A stretch of DNA of 64,000 bases from Acidocella aminolytica 101 = DSM 11237 (GTDB lineage Bacteria > Pseudomonadota > Alphaproteobacteria > Acetobacterales > Acetobacteraceae), in the NCBI RefSeq assembly GCF_900129125.1, contig NZ_FQVJ01000011.1:42681-106680 (forward strand), written 5' to 3'. Each line of letters starts with the position of its first letter. The first letter of the stretch is position 1. A program made the translations under genes and the position numbers. The notes under the pieces were generated by a model. That model was not told the origin of the DNA and did no database searches. It was given only the letters and a program-made list of their open reading frames with translations. Shown here in pieces: positions 1-9,146 of this stretch.

Positions 1-341
1 GCAAGAGCCGTTTTACCCGGGACCGTGGCAAAATTGACTGGATGGTGATGCGTAACCGTTTGGCCGCCGTGGAGGCGCGGAATAAGCGCGATGTTGGGGA
101 AACGCTGGAATCACTGGCCAAGCGCATTGGCTTTCGGACGTTGAAAGGGTTTGGCGAGCGCGTGATTTTCCGCGAGCTATATCTGCAGGGCTTGACGCTG
201 ATGGATGTACGGGAGGCGAATGTGGGGATCGCCATGGGGTTGTCTCACATCGCAGCGCGTAATGAGGTGCGGGCTTTGATCTCGGCCATTAAACTGCCGC
301 CTGTGCGCAAGCAGGAAGCCGGGGCGGAGATGGTGGCCTGA
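1..341 (+). CDS. mipZ: Division-site ATPase MipZ, C-terminal part (5' truncated by window edge)
   Basis: The reading frame is open from base 3 and ends in TGA at 339-341, so only about 112 C-terminal residues are present. MipZ is a ParA/MinD-type ATPase that forms a gradient with ParB and restricts FtsZ ring assembly to midcell in alphaproteobacteria. The visible segment carries the conserved tail of the family: an IDW-(M/V)-V-(M/L)-RNR stretch, then a KRIGFR block, then GFGERVIFRELY and a GLTL(M/L)D motif. The Walker A region lies outside the window. The ATG at 42 is internal, not the start. The family call rests on remembered motif similarity. Confidence 0.85.
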   Translation, partial: KSRFTRDRGKIDWMVMRNRLAAVEARNKRDVGETLESLAKRIGFRTLKGFGERVIFRELYLQGLTLMDVREANVGIAMGLSHIAARNEVRALISAIKLPPVRKQEAGAEMVA

Positions 342-489
342 CAGGCTTTTCCAAATTTGCGGGGATTTATGGAAGGGCTTTGTTCAGAAAGCGGTGTCTC
401 TGAAGTTTAGATTATCCCACAATATGTTATCAGAGGCTTGCAAGTTCGCCGCGTTTCGCCAATGAGCAGTCTTTGCTTTGGGGGTGAAG

Positions 490-1215
490 ATGGTGAGCGT
501 ATTCCTGGCCGGTGCCGGGCCAGGGGATCCTGAACTGCTGACACTGAAAACCGCGCGGCTTCTCGCGACGGCGGAAGTAGTGCTGCACGACAGCCTAGTG
601 GGGCCCGAGATTTTGGCGCTTATCAATCCCGTGGCAGAGATAGTAGATGTAGGTAAGCGTTGCGGCCAAGCCTCCACCGCCCAGGCGGAGATTTGCCGCC
701 TGCTGGTGGCGTATGCCCAGACCGGCAAGCTGGTAGTGCGGCTCAAAGGCGGCGACCCTGTTATTTTCGGCCGGTTAACGGAGGAAATGGAGGCGCTGCG
801 GGCGGTGGGCGTTGGGTTTGATGTGGTGCCAGGTGTAACGGCCGCCTCAGCGGCAGCGGCGGGGTTGTCTCTGTCTTTGACGCAGCGGCGGATTGCGCGC
901 GGGGTGCATATTATTACCGGCCATGGCGCGGATCATGGTCTGCCGACCCATGATTGGACGGCCTTGGCGCAAGCGGGAGGCACACTCGCGATTTATATGG
1001 GCAGTAAATATCTCCCCGGCTTGGTGGAAAAACTTTTACAGGCGGGTCTTTCAGAAGACGTACCCGCCATTGCGGTGGAATCCGCTAGCCTGCCGGGTAT
1101 GAGAGTTTTACGGGCGGGGCTTGCCACATTACCGGGCGTGGTTTTGGCGGCGCGGCCGCGTGGGCCGGTGTTAGTTTTGGTGGGGCAGGCCATGGCGTTG
1201 GAAACCAATCATTAA
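490..1215 (+). CDS. cobA: Uroporphyrinogen-III C-methyltransferase (SUMT)
   Basis: This enzyme transfers two methyl groups from SAM to uroporphyrinogen III to give precorrin-2, the branch point to sirohaem and cobalamin. The 241-residue protein has the SUMT signatures: GAGPGDPELLT near residue 8, a VGKRCG block, RLKGGDPVIFGR, and VVPGVTAA. Length is typical for a stand-alone SUMT without CysG dehydrogenase/ferrochelatase domains. I chose ATG 490 over the in-frame TTG at 478 because the family begins with V-(x)-L-(V/A)-GAGPGDP right after Met; a G-rich stretch at 480-484 can act as ribosome binding site. No cob genes are adjacent, so the role (sirohaem or B12) cannot be decided from context. 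Confidence 0.92.
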   Translation: MVSVFLAGAGPGDPELLTLKTARLLATAEVVLHDSLVGPEILALINPVAEIVDVGKRCGQASTAQAEICRLLVAYAQTGKLVVRLKGGDPVIFGRLTEEMEALRAVGVGFDVVPGVTAASAAAAGLSLSLTQRRIARGVHIITGHGADHGLPTHDWTALAQAGGTLAIYMGSKYLPGLVEKLLQAGLSEDVPAIAVESASLPGMRVLRAGLATLPGVVLAARPRGPVLVLVGQAMALETNH

Positions 1216-1240
1216 ATTCCAACGGCCATAAGAACAGCAG

Positions 1241-1278
1241 CGCCCAAGCTGGGCGTGGCGGGGCGAGTGACCCCGCCA
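1241..1278. other. Two adjacent GC hairpins between cobA and mcp
   Basis: CGCCC (1241-1245) pairs with GGGCG (1251-1255). TGGCGGGG (1256-1263) pairs perfectly with CCCCGCCA (1271-1278) around a 7-nt loop. No T-run follows, and the second stem ends 22 nt before the mcp start. They may terminate cobA transcription or act in the mcp leader; the sequence does not decide. Confidence 0.5.
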
Positions 1279-1300
1279 GTTCTGTTCAGAAGGGTCGTCC

Positions 1301-3223
1301 ATGCGAAACCAACCGATTTTTATAAAAATCCTGACGCTTTTGGGGGGCGTGGGACTAATTTCAGTTGCAGTCACTATTTTCATGGCAATACAACTGAACG
1401 ATGCTATTTCGAATAGCAAAAAATTGCAGCATACCGTCCTTCAGGCCGCGGCCAATGTAGAAAATGCCTATGCTGCTGAACGAGAGCTTGTTTCGGGGCT
1501 TTATGGAACATTTGTTTCTCAATTGGGAGATCAAAATCAGATCGCGGAAGCCGACATACAGACAGCGCGAAAAGAAATTACATATAATCTGACGCAAGCC
1601 AGTCCATTGGCGCCCGATTTCTCGACGAGAATAAATGATCTGTTAAACAGAACTCAAAAGCTAATATCGGTTGATTGTGCCAAATCAATCACGCTTGCAA
1701 AAAATGCAACATCATTGGCCGGGAATTTTGCGGCGCAAAGTGAATTTATAAATTCATGCCAACCAAATATTCCCAAAATTTCAGAGAATTTTACTGCTCT
1801 CCGAGAATCATTGGTTGCGTTTGCTGCGAAAAAACAGATGGCTGTTAATGAAGCAGGAAGACGGGTTGCAAAATTTAGTTCTATTTTAAGTGTTTTGGCT
1901 TTGGCATTGGGTTTGGCTGGAGCTTTCTTTGCCGTAAAATTTTGGATTTCCACTCCGCTTAACCGCTTGCGTTCTGTTGTGGAACGTTTGGCTGGAGGGG
2001 AGTTAACCCTCACAGTACCTGACGCGGACCGCAAAGACGAAATTGGCCAGATAGCGCGAACTCTACAAATTTTTAAAGATGCTGGAATTGAGAAGCAACG
2101 GATAGAGCAAGCTGCCAAACGCGCCGAGGCTGAAACCGAGGCTGATCGGGTCCGTAATGAGTCTGCGCGTGAAGCCGCCGCCGCCGTGCAGGCGCGTGTG
2201 GTTGAAAGTCTGGCGGATGGTCTGGAGCGGCTCTCCTCTGGGGATCTAATGTTCCGAATTAATCATGAATTTACCGCGGAGTATGAAAAGCTGCGGGCTG
2301 ACTTCAATCGGGCGATGGATGTGTTGCAGCAGACCATGCGGCAGATTTCTTCCAACGCAGAAGGGGTACGCTCCAGCGCTGGTGAAATTACGCAAAGTGC
2401 TGATGATTTGTCCCGCAGGACGGAACAGCAGGCGGCCAGTCTTGAACAGACCGCCGCTGCGTTGGATGAAGTGACAGCGACGGTACGCAAAGCCTCAGAA
2501 GGTGCGAATGAGGCGCGCGGACTTGCCAATGAAGCCAAGGGCGATGCTGAACGATCTGGTGCGGTGGTGACTGAAACAGTTACCGCGATGGGAGAGATCG
2601 AAAGTTCTTCAAAAAAAATTGCCAATATCATTGGCGTAATCGACGAGATTGCTTTCCAAACCAATCTTTTGGCGCTCAATGCCGGGGTGGAAGCCGCGCG
2701 TGCTGGGGATGCCGGGCGTGGATTTGCTGTGGTCGCCACGGAAGTGCGAGCCTTGGCGCAGCGTTCCGCCGATGCGGCCAAGGAGATCAAAACGCTTATT
2801 GGTGCCTCTGGTGTGCAGGTGCAAAGTGGCGTGCGTTTGGTGAATGAAACAGGCCAGTCGCTTAACCGGATTGTTGAGCAGGTTACCAGATTGAGCGTGC
2901 TAATTTCCGATATTGCCGGTTCCGCACAGGAACAGGCGACAGCCTTGGCTGAAGTGAATGGCGCGGTGAATCAGATGGATCAGGTGACGCAACAAAATGC
3001 CGCGATGGTTGAAGAAAGTACGGCCGCCAGCCATGCCTTGGCAACCGAAGCGGGTGAATTGGCCCGTTTGGTTGGGCAGTTTCGCATTGGTGAAAACAGA
3101 AAATCCGCGCGGAGTGTTGTGCCGCGTCAGACAAAGGCTGTGGCCAGGCTGGCCAATAAGGTGCCTGCGGTGAAAACTCTGGTCCCCGTTGCCGCAAGTG
3201 GAGATGACTGGGACGAGTTCTAG
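1301..3223 (+). CDS. mcp: Methyl-accepting chemotaxis protein
   Basis: A 640-residue transmembrane chemoreceptor that heads the che cluster. A first membrane segment covers residues 8-30 and a second about 193-215, enclosing a periplasmic domain of about 160 residues predicted as a helical bundle. A HAMP domain follows (about 213-268), then a second HAMP-like stretch (about 295-345) and the long coiled-coil signalling domain with the hairpin tip IDEIAFQTNLLALNAGVEAARAG. The protein ends in DWDEF, resembling the CheR/CheB-tethering pentapeptide of the NWETF type. AGAAGGG at 1288-1294 gives a good ribosome binding site for ATG 1301. The periplasmic segment (about 1440-1900) is visibly more AT-rich than the signalling half, which suggests recombination of the sensor. 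The ligand is unknown. Confidence 0.95.
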   Translation: MRNQPIFIKILTLLGGVGLISVAVTIFMAIQLNDAISNSKKLQHTVLQAAANVENAYAAERELVSGLYGTFVSQLGDQNQIAEADIQTARKEITYNLTQASPLAPDFSTRINDLLNRTQKLISVDCAKSITLAKNATSLAGNFAAQSEFINSCQPNIPKISENFTALRESLVAFAAKKQMAVNEAGRRVAKFSSILSVLALALGLAGAFFAVKFWISTPLNRLRSVVERLAGGELTLTVPDADRKDEIGQIARTLQIFKDAGIEKQRIEQAAKRAEAETEADRVRNESAREAAAAVQARVVESLADGLERLSSGDLMFRINHEFTAEYEKLRADFNRAMDVLQQTMRQISSNAEGVRSSAGEITQSADDLSRRTEQQAASLEQTAAALDEVTATVRKASEGANEARGLANEAKGDAERSGAVVTETVTAMGEIESSSKKIANIIGVIDEIAFQTNLLALNAGVEAARAGDAGRGFAVVATEVRALAQRSADAAKEIKTLIGASGVQVQSGVRLVNETGQSLNRIVEQVTRLSVLISDIAGSAQEQATALAEVNGAVNQMDQVTQQNAAMVEESTAASHALATEAGELARLVGQFRIGENRKSARSVVPRQTKAVARLANKVPAVKTLVPVAASGDDWDEF

Positions 3224-3268
3224 TATTTTTTAACGTAACATTATGAAATGGCAGCGAAGGTCGGAAAT

Positions 3269-3568
3269 ATGACAGACGCGATTGAATTGCCTTCGGTACT
3301 GGATCTTGTTGCCGCACCCGGCTTGCTAGAAAATTTTCTACAAAGGCGTGGGCATGATTTGATCTTGGACGCCGGACAAGTGCAGCGCGTGGGTGGGCAG
3401 TGTTTGCAGGTTCTGCTTGCGGCACACGCAGCCTGGGCAGCAGATGGACATAACCTGCTTCTGCAGAATCCTTCCGAACCCTTCATTGATATGTTGGCAC
3501 TGATGGGGCTTTCACCCGACGAGCTAACGCATCACGTTAGTGCCAAAAACGGGGAGACCGAGCAATGA
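3269..3568 (+). CDS. cheS: STAS-domain protein, CheS-like
   Basis: A 99-residue protein with a STAS fold pattern: a beta strand, the LILDAGQVQRVGGQCLQVL segment where anti-sigma-factor antagonists carry their switch Ser/Thr, then helix-rich repeats. Its place between mcp and cheY matches orf2/cheS of the Sinorhizobium che1 operon, where CheS helps CheA drain phosphate from CheY1. That role is taken from the family and inferred here. The start at 3269 is preferred over the ATG at 3248 because GCGAAGG at 3254-3260 is correctly spaced. The stop codon overlaps the cheY start (ATGA). The usual switch Ser appears as Gly (VGGQ), so control by serine phosphorylation is unlikely. Confidence 0.7.
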   Translation: MTDAIELPSVLDLVAAPGLLENFLQRRGHDLILDAGQVQRVGGQCLQVLLAAHAAWAADGHNLLLQNPSEPFIDMLALMGLSPDELTHHVSAKNGETEQ

Positions 3569-3930
3569 GCATGACGATCCTGACTGTTGATGATTCGCGC
3601 GCAATGCGGGACATGCTTCGTCATTCCCTTGTTGCGGCGGGGTTCCGGGTGATCCAAGCAGAAGATGGCCTGCATGGGCTTGAAGTTTTGGCTGCTGAAG
3701 CGCCTGATGTTATTGTTACTGATATAAATATGCCGCGCATGGATGGATTTGGGTTTATCCAAGCTGTCCGTCAGGATGAGGCACGCCGCGCTACGCCAGT
3801 TCTGGTTCTCACTACTGAAGTTGATGTCGAAAAAAAGAACCGTGCCCGCGAGGCCGGAGCGACAGGATGGATTGTGAAGCCGTTTGATCCGGTGAAGCTG
3901 GTGGATGCCATTCGCCGCGTCGCAGCCTGA
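3565..3930 (+). CDS. cheY: Chemotaxis response regulator CheY
   Basis: A single-domain receiver of 121 residues. The acidic pocket D9/D10, phosphoacceptor D53 (in TDINMPRMDG), the T83/T84 switch position and the conserved K105 of KPF are all present, so it should accept phosphate from CheA and either bind the flagellar switch or act as a phosphate sink. It overlaps the upstream STAS gene by ATGA and is followed 16 nt later by cheA. It is the only CheY in this cluster; the rhizobial operon has a second one between cheB and cheD that is missing here. Confidence 0.95.
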   Translation: MSMTILTVDDSRAMRDMLRHSLVAAGFRVIQAEDGLHGLEVLAAEAPDVIVTDINMPRMDGFGFIQAVRQDEARRATPVLVLTTEVDVEKKNRAREAGATGWIVKPFDPVKLVDAIRRVAA

Positions 3931-3946
3931 AGCAAAGGAGGACATC

Positions 3947-6100
3947 ATGGAAGATCCTTTGGCCGCCATCCGTGTTACATTTTTTCAAGAGTGTGAAGAA
4001 CAGCTTTCCGAGTTGGAAAGCGGGCTAATCGCCATGGAAAACGGCACGGCGGAATCAGAGACGGTTAACGCCGTATTCCGCGCTGTGCACTCCATGAAAG
4101 GTGGTGCAGGTATATTTGCGTTGGATGAGCTGGTTCGCTTCGCACACGTATTTGAGACGGCGCTGGATAAGGTTAGGTCCGGCTCTCTTGAGGCAACACC
4201 GCCAGTCGTCGCTATCTTCCTGCGTGCTGCCGATATATTGGCTGATCTTGTCCGTGCCGCACGTGACGGTGGTGCTGTTGACCAGGCACGAGTTGCCGAT
4301 GTTGTCAAAGCATTCGACGAAATTGAAGGTCAGAAAGAAATACCGGGGTCTCATGAAGAGGAGATGGTTGCTGACCCGTCTGAAGCTCAAGATAATGTTT
4401 GGGAAGTTACGTTTACGCCTTATCCCGCACTGTATGCAAAGGCAAATGAAGCCGCGCTCTTACTGCGTGAATTGAACCGTTTGGGTGAAACAGAGATAAA
4501 GCTTGATACTAGCCTTTTGCCCGAGCTGCTTGAGCTTGATCCCGAAGGTGCTTATCTTACTTGGTTGATTACTCTAAAGAGTGATTGCGAAGAAAGTGAT
4601 ATTCGCGAACTATTTGAGTTCGTTGAAGATGATTGCCGCCTGGAAATTGGCCGCTCGGAAACGGAAGGGTTTGCGCCGGGGACAGTAATCACCGGAGATA
4701 ATGGATTTAAATTCGAGTTTTTTCCCCCGATGGAGGAGGAAATTGAAGAAGAGACGGAAGTAAAGGTTGTTGAGAAAAAGAAAGAAGAAGCTGCACCAAA
4801 GCCAGTAGAGCAGGCTTTAGTTCATGCGTCGGCTGTTCAGGCCATGGTGACAAAAGCCGAGACCGCCAACTCAGTTGCGCCGACCATCCGTGTCGATCTC
4901 GATCGTGTGGATAGGATGATCGATCTGGTTGGCGAGCTTGTCATCAATGAGGCAATGCTGAGTCAGCGCGTGTTAGAGGCTGGGATAAACCGTGCTTCCG
5001 GTGTTGCGATGGCGTTGGAAGAGCTTGAGCATTTAACAAGAGAAATCCAGGACAGCGTGATGGCAATTCGCGCTCAGCCGGTACGCTCCGTGTTCCAGCG
5101 TATGCCGCGTCTTGTGCGTGAAGTTGCCGCGATGACGGGCAAGCAGGTTCGGCTGGTTACTGAAGGCGAGGCGACTGAAGTTGATAAAACGGTTATTGAG
5201 CGCATTGCCGATCCGTTAACCCACATGATTCGTAATGCCATAGATCATGGCTTGGAATCTACAGAATCGAGAATTGCCGCGGGTAAACCGGCGGAAGGAA
5301 CGGTGCGGTTGACGGCGGTGCATCGCTCTGGGCGGATTGTACTTGAGGTAGCGGATGATGGCGGGGGTATCAACCGGTCGCGTGTCCGGCAGAAGGCTGT
5401 TGAAAATGGTTTGATCTTGCCGGATGCTCAGTTGAGCGATGAAGAGATTGACAATCTAATCTTCCTGCCGGGATTTTCAACGGCCGCAAAGGTTTCTGAT
5501 ATTTCGGGACGGGGCGTTGGGATGGACGTGGTGCGTCAATCTATTCAAGCGCTCGGTGGACGCATTTCCATTTCCTCAAGGCCAGGATATGGGTCAACAT
5601 TCACTTTGTCTTTGCCGCTGACGTTGGCGGTTTTGGATGGCATGGTGGTGTCGGCCCACAACCACACGCTGATTATTCCTCTCGGCGCGATCATGGAAAC
5701 TCTAAAGCCGCGCGCTGAAGACGTATTTCCCCTTGATGGAGACCTAAACATGTTGGCTTTGCGAGGTGGGTATGTTCCAGTTGTCGATGTGGCACATTGC
5801 CTAGGTTACAGCGTTCAACACGCCGAACCGGAACAGAGTGTTGCCTTGCTGGTGGAAGGTGAAGGCGGTGCCCGCGCCGTGCTTTTGGTAGATGCCATTC
5901 ATGGCCAGAGGCAGGTTGTTATCAAGAGTCTGGAGGCAAATTACAGAGCCGTGCCCGGCATTGCCGCTGCAACAGTGATGGGTGATGGGCGTGTGGCTTT
6001 GATTGTGGATGTGGATGCGGTGGTACAAAATGCTGGTGCTGAATCGAATGCACATACGGCAGAACTGAACAATCTCGAAATAAGCGGGGGAGCTGCCTGA
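3947..6100 (+). CDS. cheA: Chemotaxis histidine kinase CheA
   Basis: A 717-residue cytoplasmic kinase. In order: P1 HPt domain with phosphorylated H48 (AVHSMKGGAG), a P2-like CheY-binding region (about 145-245), an acidic/Lys-rich linker, P3 dimerisation helices (about 310-375), the P4 HATPase domain with N box (HMIRNAIDHGLE), G1 (DDGGGI) and G2 (GRGVGMD), and a C-terminal P5 CheW-like domain. The start at ATG 3947 follows the strong site AAAGGAGG at 3934-3941; the longer open frame into cheY is not used. Its stop overlaps the cheW start (TGATG), pointing to translational coupling. Confidence 0.97.
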   Translation: MEDPLAAIRVTFFQECEEQLSELESGLIAMENGTAESETVNAVFRAVHSMKGGAGIFALDELVRFAHVFETALDKVRSGSLEATPPVVAIFLRAADILADLVRAARDGGAVDQARVADVVKAFDEIEGQKEIPGSHEEEMVADPSEAQDNVWEVTFTPYPALYAKANEAALLLRELNRLGETEIKLDTSLLPELLELDPEGAYLTWLITLKSDCEESDIRELFEFVEDDCRLEIGRSETEGFAPGTVITGDNGFKFEFFPPMEEEIEEETEVKVVEKKKEEAAPKPVEQALVHASAVQAMVTKAETANSVAPTIRVDLDRVDRMIDLVGELVINEAMLSQRVLEAGINRASGVAMALEELEHLTREIQDSVMAIRAQPVRSVFQRMPRLVREVAAMTGKQVRLVTEGEATEVDKTVIERIADPLTHMIRNAIDHGLESTESRIAAGKPAEGTVRLTAVHRSGRIVLEVADDGGGINRSRVRQKAVENGLILPDAQLSDEEIDNLIFLPGFSTAAKVSDISGRGVGMDVVRQSIQALGGRISISSRPGYGSTFTLSLPLTLAVLDGMVVSAHNHTLIIPLGAIMETLKPRAEDVFPLDGDLNMLALRGGYVPVVDVAHCLGYSVQHAEPEQSVALLVEGEGGARAVLLVDAIHGQRQVVIKSLEANYRAVPGIAAATVMGDGRVALIVDVDAVVQNAGAESNAHTAELNNLEISGGAA

Positions 6101-6564
6101 TGGAAGATGTGGTGCAAAGCCTTTCAGATGGGCATGAGCTGATCGCGTTCCGCGTAGGGCGGCAGGAATTTTGTATCAATGTCATGATGGTTCGGGAGAT
6201 TAGAGGCTGGACAGCTGCGACCACTCTGCCGAGAGCACCGCGATATGTGAAAGGCGTTATCAATCTGCGTGGTGCGGTGTTGCCAATTATTGATCTTGCC
6301 ATTCGGCTTGGTATGCCCGGTAGTGAGCCAACGGCACGTAATGTTATTATCGTTGTGCAGTTGTCGCATCGTCAGGTTGGTATCCTGGTTGATGCGGTTT
6401 CTGATATTCTTGCGGCGAATGGCGCGGTTATTCAGCCTTTGCCAGATGTTACGTCTGATCTTGTGAAAAGCTTTGTCAAAGGATTGCTGCCAATGGATGG
6501 CCGCATGGTTAGTCTGATTGCCCTGGATCGTGTTCTTCCGCCTGAAGAGTTGGAGGCGGCTTGA
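6100..6564 (+). CDS. cheW: Chemotaxis coupling protein CheW (first copy)
   Basis: A 154-residue SH3-like adaptor linking receptors to the P5 domain of CheA. It shows the typical order: FRVGRQEFCINVMMVREIRGW, then PRAPRYVKGVINLRGAVLPIIDLA, then the VGILVDAVSDIL block. TGATG overlaps with both cheA and cheR place it in the middle of the translationally coupled operon. A second CheW is encoded at 9606; the two share motifs but diverge clearly, so they may serve different receptors. Confidence 0.95.
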   Translation: MEDVVQSLSDGHELIAFRVGRQEFCINVMMVREIRGWTAATTLPRAPRYVKGVINLRGAVLPIIDLAIRLGMPGSEPTARNVIIVVQLSHRQVGILVDAVSDILAANGAVIQPLPDVTSDLVKSFVKGLLPMDGRMVSLIALDRVLPPEELEAA

Positions 6565-7457
6565 TGCCGCCGGGCGTTACAAAAACGAGAAATGTTGGAA
6601 GCTTGATTGAGAATGCAGAATTTCGGCTTACGGTAGATGATCTAAAGGTTATTTCAGAGATTATGATGCAAGAAGCTGGCATCGCATTGTCGCAGGCCAA
6701 GGCTAGCTTGATTTACTCAAGGCTTGCAAAACGCATTCGCAAACTTGGTCTATCCGGCTTTCATGATTATTGTTCGCTAATTCAATCGTCCGCCGGAGTA
6801 GACGAATGCAAGGAAATGGTTGCTGCGTTAACAACTAACGTGACCAGTTTTTTCCGTGAGCCCCACCATTTTGAACATCTGCGTACGAAGGTTCTGCCAC
6901 AACTTATTGAACGTGCGAAGGCGGGAGAGCGTATTCGCATGTGGTCTGCGGCATGCTCGACAGGGCCTGAGCCATATTCAATGGCGTTGACTTTGTTGAA
7001 GGAGATGCCGGATGCCAGCAAATATGATATTCGTATTTTGGCAACAGACATAGATCCGAATGTTTTAGCTGTTGCGGCATCAGGTATTTACGAACCAGCA
7101 TTGCTGGAGCCTGTTCCTGAGGGCATGCGGCGTAGCTGGTTCAAGCCGTTGAATGACGGTACGGACCGGTTTCAGGTTAAGGACGAACTACGCCGTCTTA
7201 TTGCTTTCCGCCATTTAAATCTCATCGGTAATTGGCCAATGAAAGGAAAATTTTGGGTTATTTTCTGTCGGAATGTCGTTATTTACTTTGATAATCAGAT
7301 GCAGGAACGAGTTTGGTCTCGTTTCATGCCACTTCTGGAAGATGACGCGGCGCTCTATATCGGACATTCGGAGCGCGTATCTGGTGCAGCGGCGTCTTGC
7401 GTCGTGAATGACGGCGTCACCGTCTATAAAAAATCTGGAGGACGAAGTTTAAAATGA
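6564..7457 (+). CDS. cheR: Chemoreceptor methyltransferase CheR
   Basis: A SAM-dependent glutamate methyltransferase of 297 residues that adapts receptors. An N-terminal helical domain (about 25-80) precedes the Rossmann-like methyltransferase domain with [18 protein letters not shown] (SAM loop; the usual GEEPYS is GPEPYS), [10 protein letters not shown], and [13 protein letters not shown] 6564 overlaps the cheW stop by one base, and the CDS overlaps cheB by ATGA. The DWDEF tail of the co-encoded receptor is the expected docking site for CheR. Confidence 0.95.
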   Translation: MPPGVTKTRNVGSLIENAEFRLTVDDLKVISEIMMQEAGIALSQAKASLIYSRLAKRIRKLGLSGFHDYCSLIQSSAGVDECKEMVAALTTNVTSFFREPHHFEHLRTKVLPQLIERAKAGERIRMWSAACSTGPEPYSMALTLLKEMPDASKYDIRILATDIDPNVLAVAASGIYEPALLEPVPEGMRRSWFKPLNDGTDRFQVKDELRRLIAFRHLNLIGNWPMKGKFWVIFCRNVVIYFDNQMQERVWSRFMPLLEDDAALYIGHSERVSGAAASCVVNDGVTVYKKSGGRSLK

Positions 7458-8488
7458 CAGTCCGTGCCGTTATTGTTGATGATTCAGCCACCATGCGTGC
7501 GGTCATTTCCGCCACGTTGCGCTCAGACCCCGAGATTGAAGTTGTGGGAGAGGCAGCCGACCCACATGAAGCGCGGCAACTTATCAAGTTGCTTTCTCCT
7601 GATGTTATCACGCTTGATATAGAGATGCCGAATATGGATGGTCTATCCTTTTTGGAGAAGATCATGCGGTTGCGTCCCACTCCTGTTGTTATGGTCTCGA
7701 CCTTAACGCAAGCTGGGGCTGAAACCAGCCTGCGTGCGTTGGAAATTGGCGCCTTTGACTGTGTTGCCAAACCCTCCGCTGCTGTACCGGATAGTTTCAC
7801 AGTATTGGCGGATAGGGTAAAAGCTGCTGCGCAGGCGGGTCGGAAGCCGCGTCCGCTGGCTCGCCCGCGTGAAGCGGCTGGATTGCAAAATTATGCCCCA
7901 GATGGACGGATTGTGGCAATTGGTTCCTCGACCGGTGGAGTTGAGGCGCTCATTGAAATTCTTTCGAAATTTCCAAGAAATTGTCCGCCGACGATCATTA
8001 GCCAGCACATGCCGCCTACATTCACAAAAAGCTTTGCCGCGCGACTGGACAAGCTTTGCCATCCAAGTGTGCGGGAGGCGGAAACAGGGCAACGGCTTGA
8101 GGTGGGGCATATTTATTTGGCCCCTGGCGATCAGCATCTCGAAATCACAGGCCGCTCTTTGCATAGTATCAATCTAAGCCATGCGGGAAAAGTGAATGGG
8201 CATCGTCCTTCCGTGGATGTGATGTTTTATTCGGTGGCTCGAGTAGCGGGGGCGCAGGCTTTGGGGGTAATTCTTACCGGGCTGGGGGCCGATGGCGCGC
8301 AAGGCTTGTTGGCGCTACGTGAGGCGGGGGCGCAAACAATCGGCCAGGACGCGGCAAGTTCTGTTGTTTACGGCATGCCTCGTGCCGCATTTGAGTTGGG
8401 GGCCGTTATGCGGCAGTGGCCGTTAGAAAAGATTGGACTACAAATTCTCAATTTAACTAATGCGCGGCAAAAGGTGCCTATCGCATGA
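7454..8488 (+). CDS. cheB: Chemotaxis methylesterase/deamidase CheB
   Basis: A 344-residue two-domain protein. The receiver has D9/D10, phosphoacceptor D55 and the CVAKPS lysine; a Pro/Arg linker follows (about 128-150); the esterase domain carries the serine hydrolase triad S159 (GSSTGG), H185 (SQHMPP) and D280 ([10 protein letters not shown]). It removes receptor methyl groups and deamidates glutamines when phosphorylated by CheA. Start and stop both overlap neighbours by ATGA. Confidence 0.96.
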   Translation: MTVRAVIVDDSATMRAVISATLRSDPEIEVVGEAADPHEARQLIKLLSPDVITLDIEMPNMDGLSFLEKIMRLRPTPVVMVSTLTQAGAETSLRALEIGAFDCVAKPSAAVPDSFTVLADRVKAAAQAGRKPRPLARPREAAGLQNYAPDGRIVAIGSSTGGVEALIEILSKFPRNCPPTIISQHMPPTFTKSFAARLDKLCHPSVREAETGQRLEVGHIYLAPGDQHLEITGRSLHSINLSHAGKVNGHRPSVDVMFYSVARVAGAQALGVILTGLGADGAQGLLALREAGAQTIGQDAASSVVYGMPRAAFELGAVMRQWPLEKIGLQILNLTNARQKVPIA

Positions 8489-9060
8489 ATTCCTCTCAGC
8501 TTTATTCTCCGTTAGCGGCTGATAAGCGCGTTAATATTGTGCAGGGACATCACTATGTTGATAATAATCCGCACACTGTTCTGACGACGATTTTAGGCTC
8601 CTGCATCGCGGCTTGTTTGTGGGACCCTGTCGCCAACGTTGGCGGGATGAACCATTTTCTTCTTCCAGGAGACAGCACTGCGAAAGGGCAGGCGCCAAAG
8701 GCAGATGCGCAGCGTTATGGCGTGAACTTGATGGAGTTGCTCATCAACGATCTGCTGTCTCACGGCGCGGTGAAGTCGCGGTTGAAAGCAAAGCTCTTTG
8801 GCGGTGCTGCGATGATTAAGGGGCTAACGGATATTGGCGCACTCAACGCCATTTTTGCCGAGCGTTTCCTGAAAGAAGAAGGTATCGAGCTTGTCGGGGG
8901 CAGTTTGCGTGGTGTGCATGGGCGGCGTGTCCAGTTTTGGCCTGTTGGGGGACGCGCCCGGCAGGCTTTGCTGACGCAAGAAACTGAGTCCATCATGCGC
9001 GAGGAATCTGCTCGTCGTCCGGCGATTCAGCCCGCGGCTGGCCAAGTGGAGCTATTTTAA
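8485..9060 (+). CDS. cheD: Chemoreceptor glutamine deamidase CheD
   Basis: A 191-residue protein with the CheD active-site signature [12 protein letters not shown] (nucleophilic Cys) and the GGMNHFLLP histidine segment, followed by [10 protein letters not shown]. It converts receptor glutamines to glutamates and in some species interacts with CheC/CheY. The C-terminus ends in GQVELF, a tail shared with the next protein in the operon. It starts within the cheB stop (ATGA). Confidence 0.95.
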   Translation: MNSSQLYSPLAADKRVNIVQGHHYVDNNPHTVLTTILGSCIAACLWDPVANVGGMNHFLLPGDSTAKGQAPKADAQRYGVNLMELLINDLLSHGAVKSRLKAKLFGGAAMIKGLTDIGALNAIFAERFLKEEGIELVGGSLRGVHGRRVQFWPVGGRARQALLTQETESIMREESARRPAIQPAAGQVELF

Positions 9061-9063
9061 ATT

Positions 9064-9102
9064 TCCTGCCTATTTTTAGAAAGGTTTTATAAACCGGCAG
9101 GA
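9064..9102. other. Nested inverted repeats between cheD and cheT-like gene
   Basis: TCCTGCC (9064-9070) pairs with GGCAGGA (9096-9102), enclosing a second hairpin GGTTT (9083-9087) / AAACC (9091-9095). This 39-nt structure starts just after the cheD stop and marks the first real gap in the coupled operon. It could limit transcription into the downstream genes or be an RNA processing site. Confidence 0.45.
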
Positions 9103-9146
9103 TAGAAACTGCATCTTATACGCTGACTGTTTGGAAAGGGGCTGGC

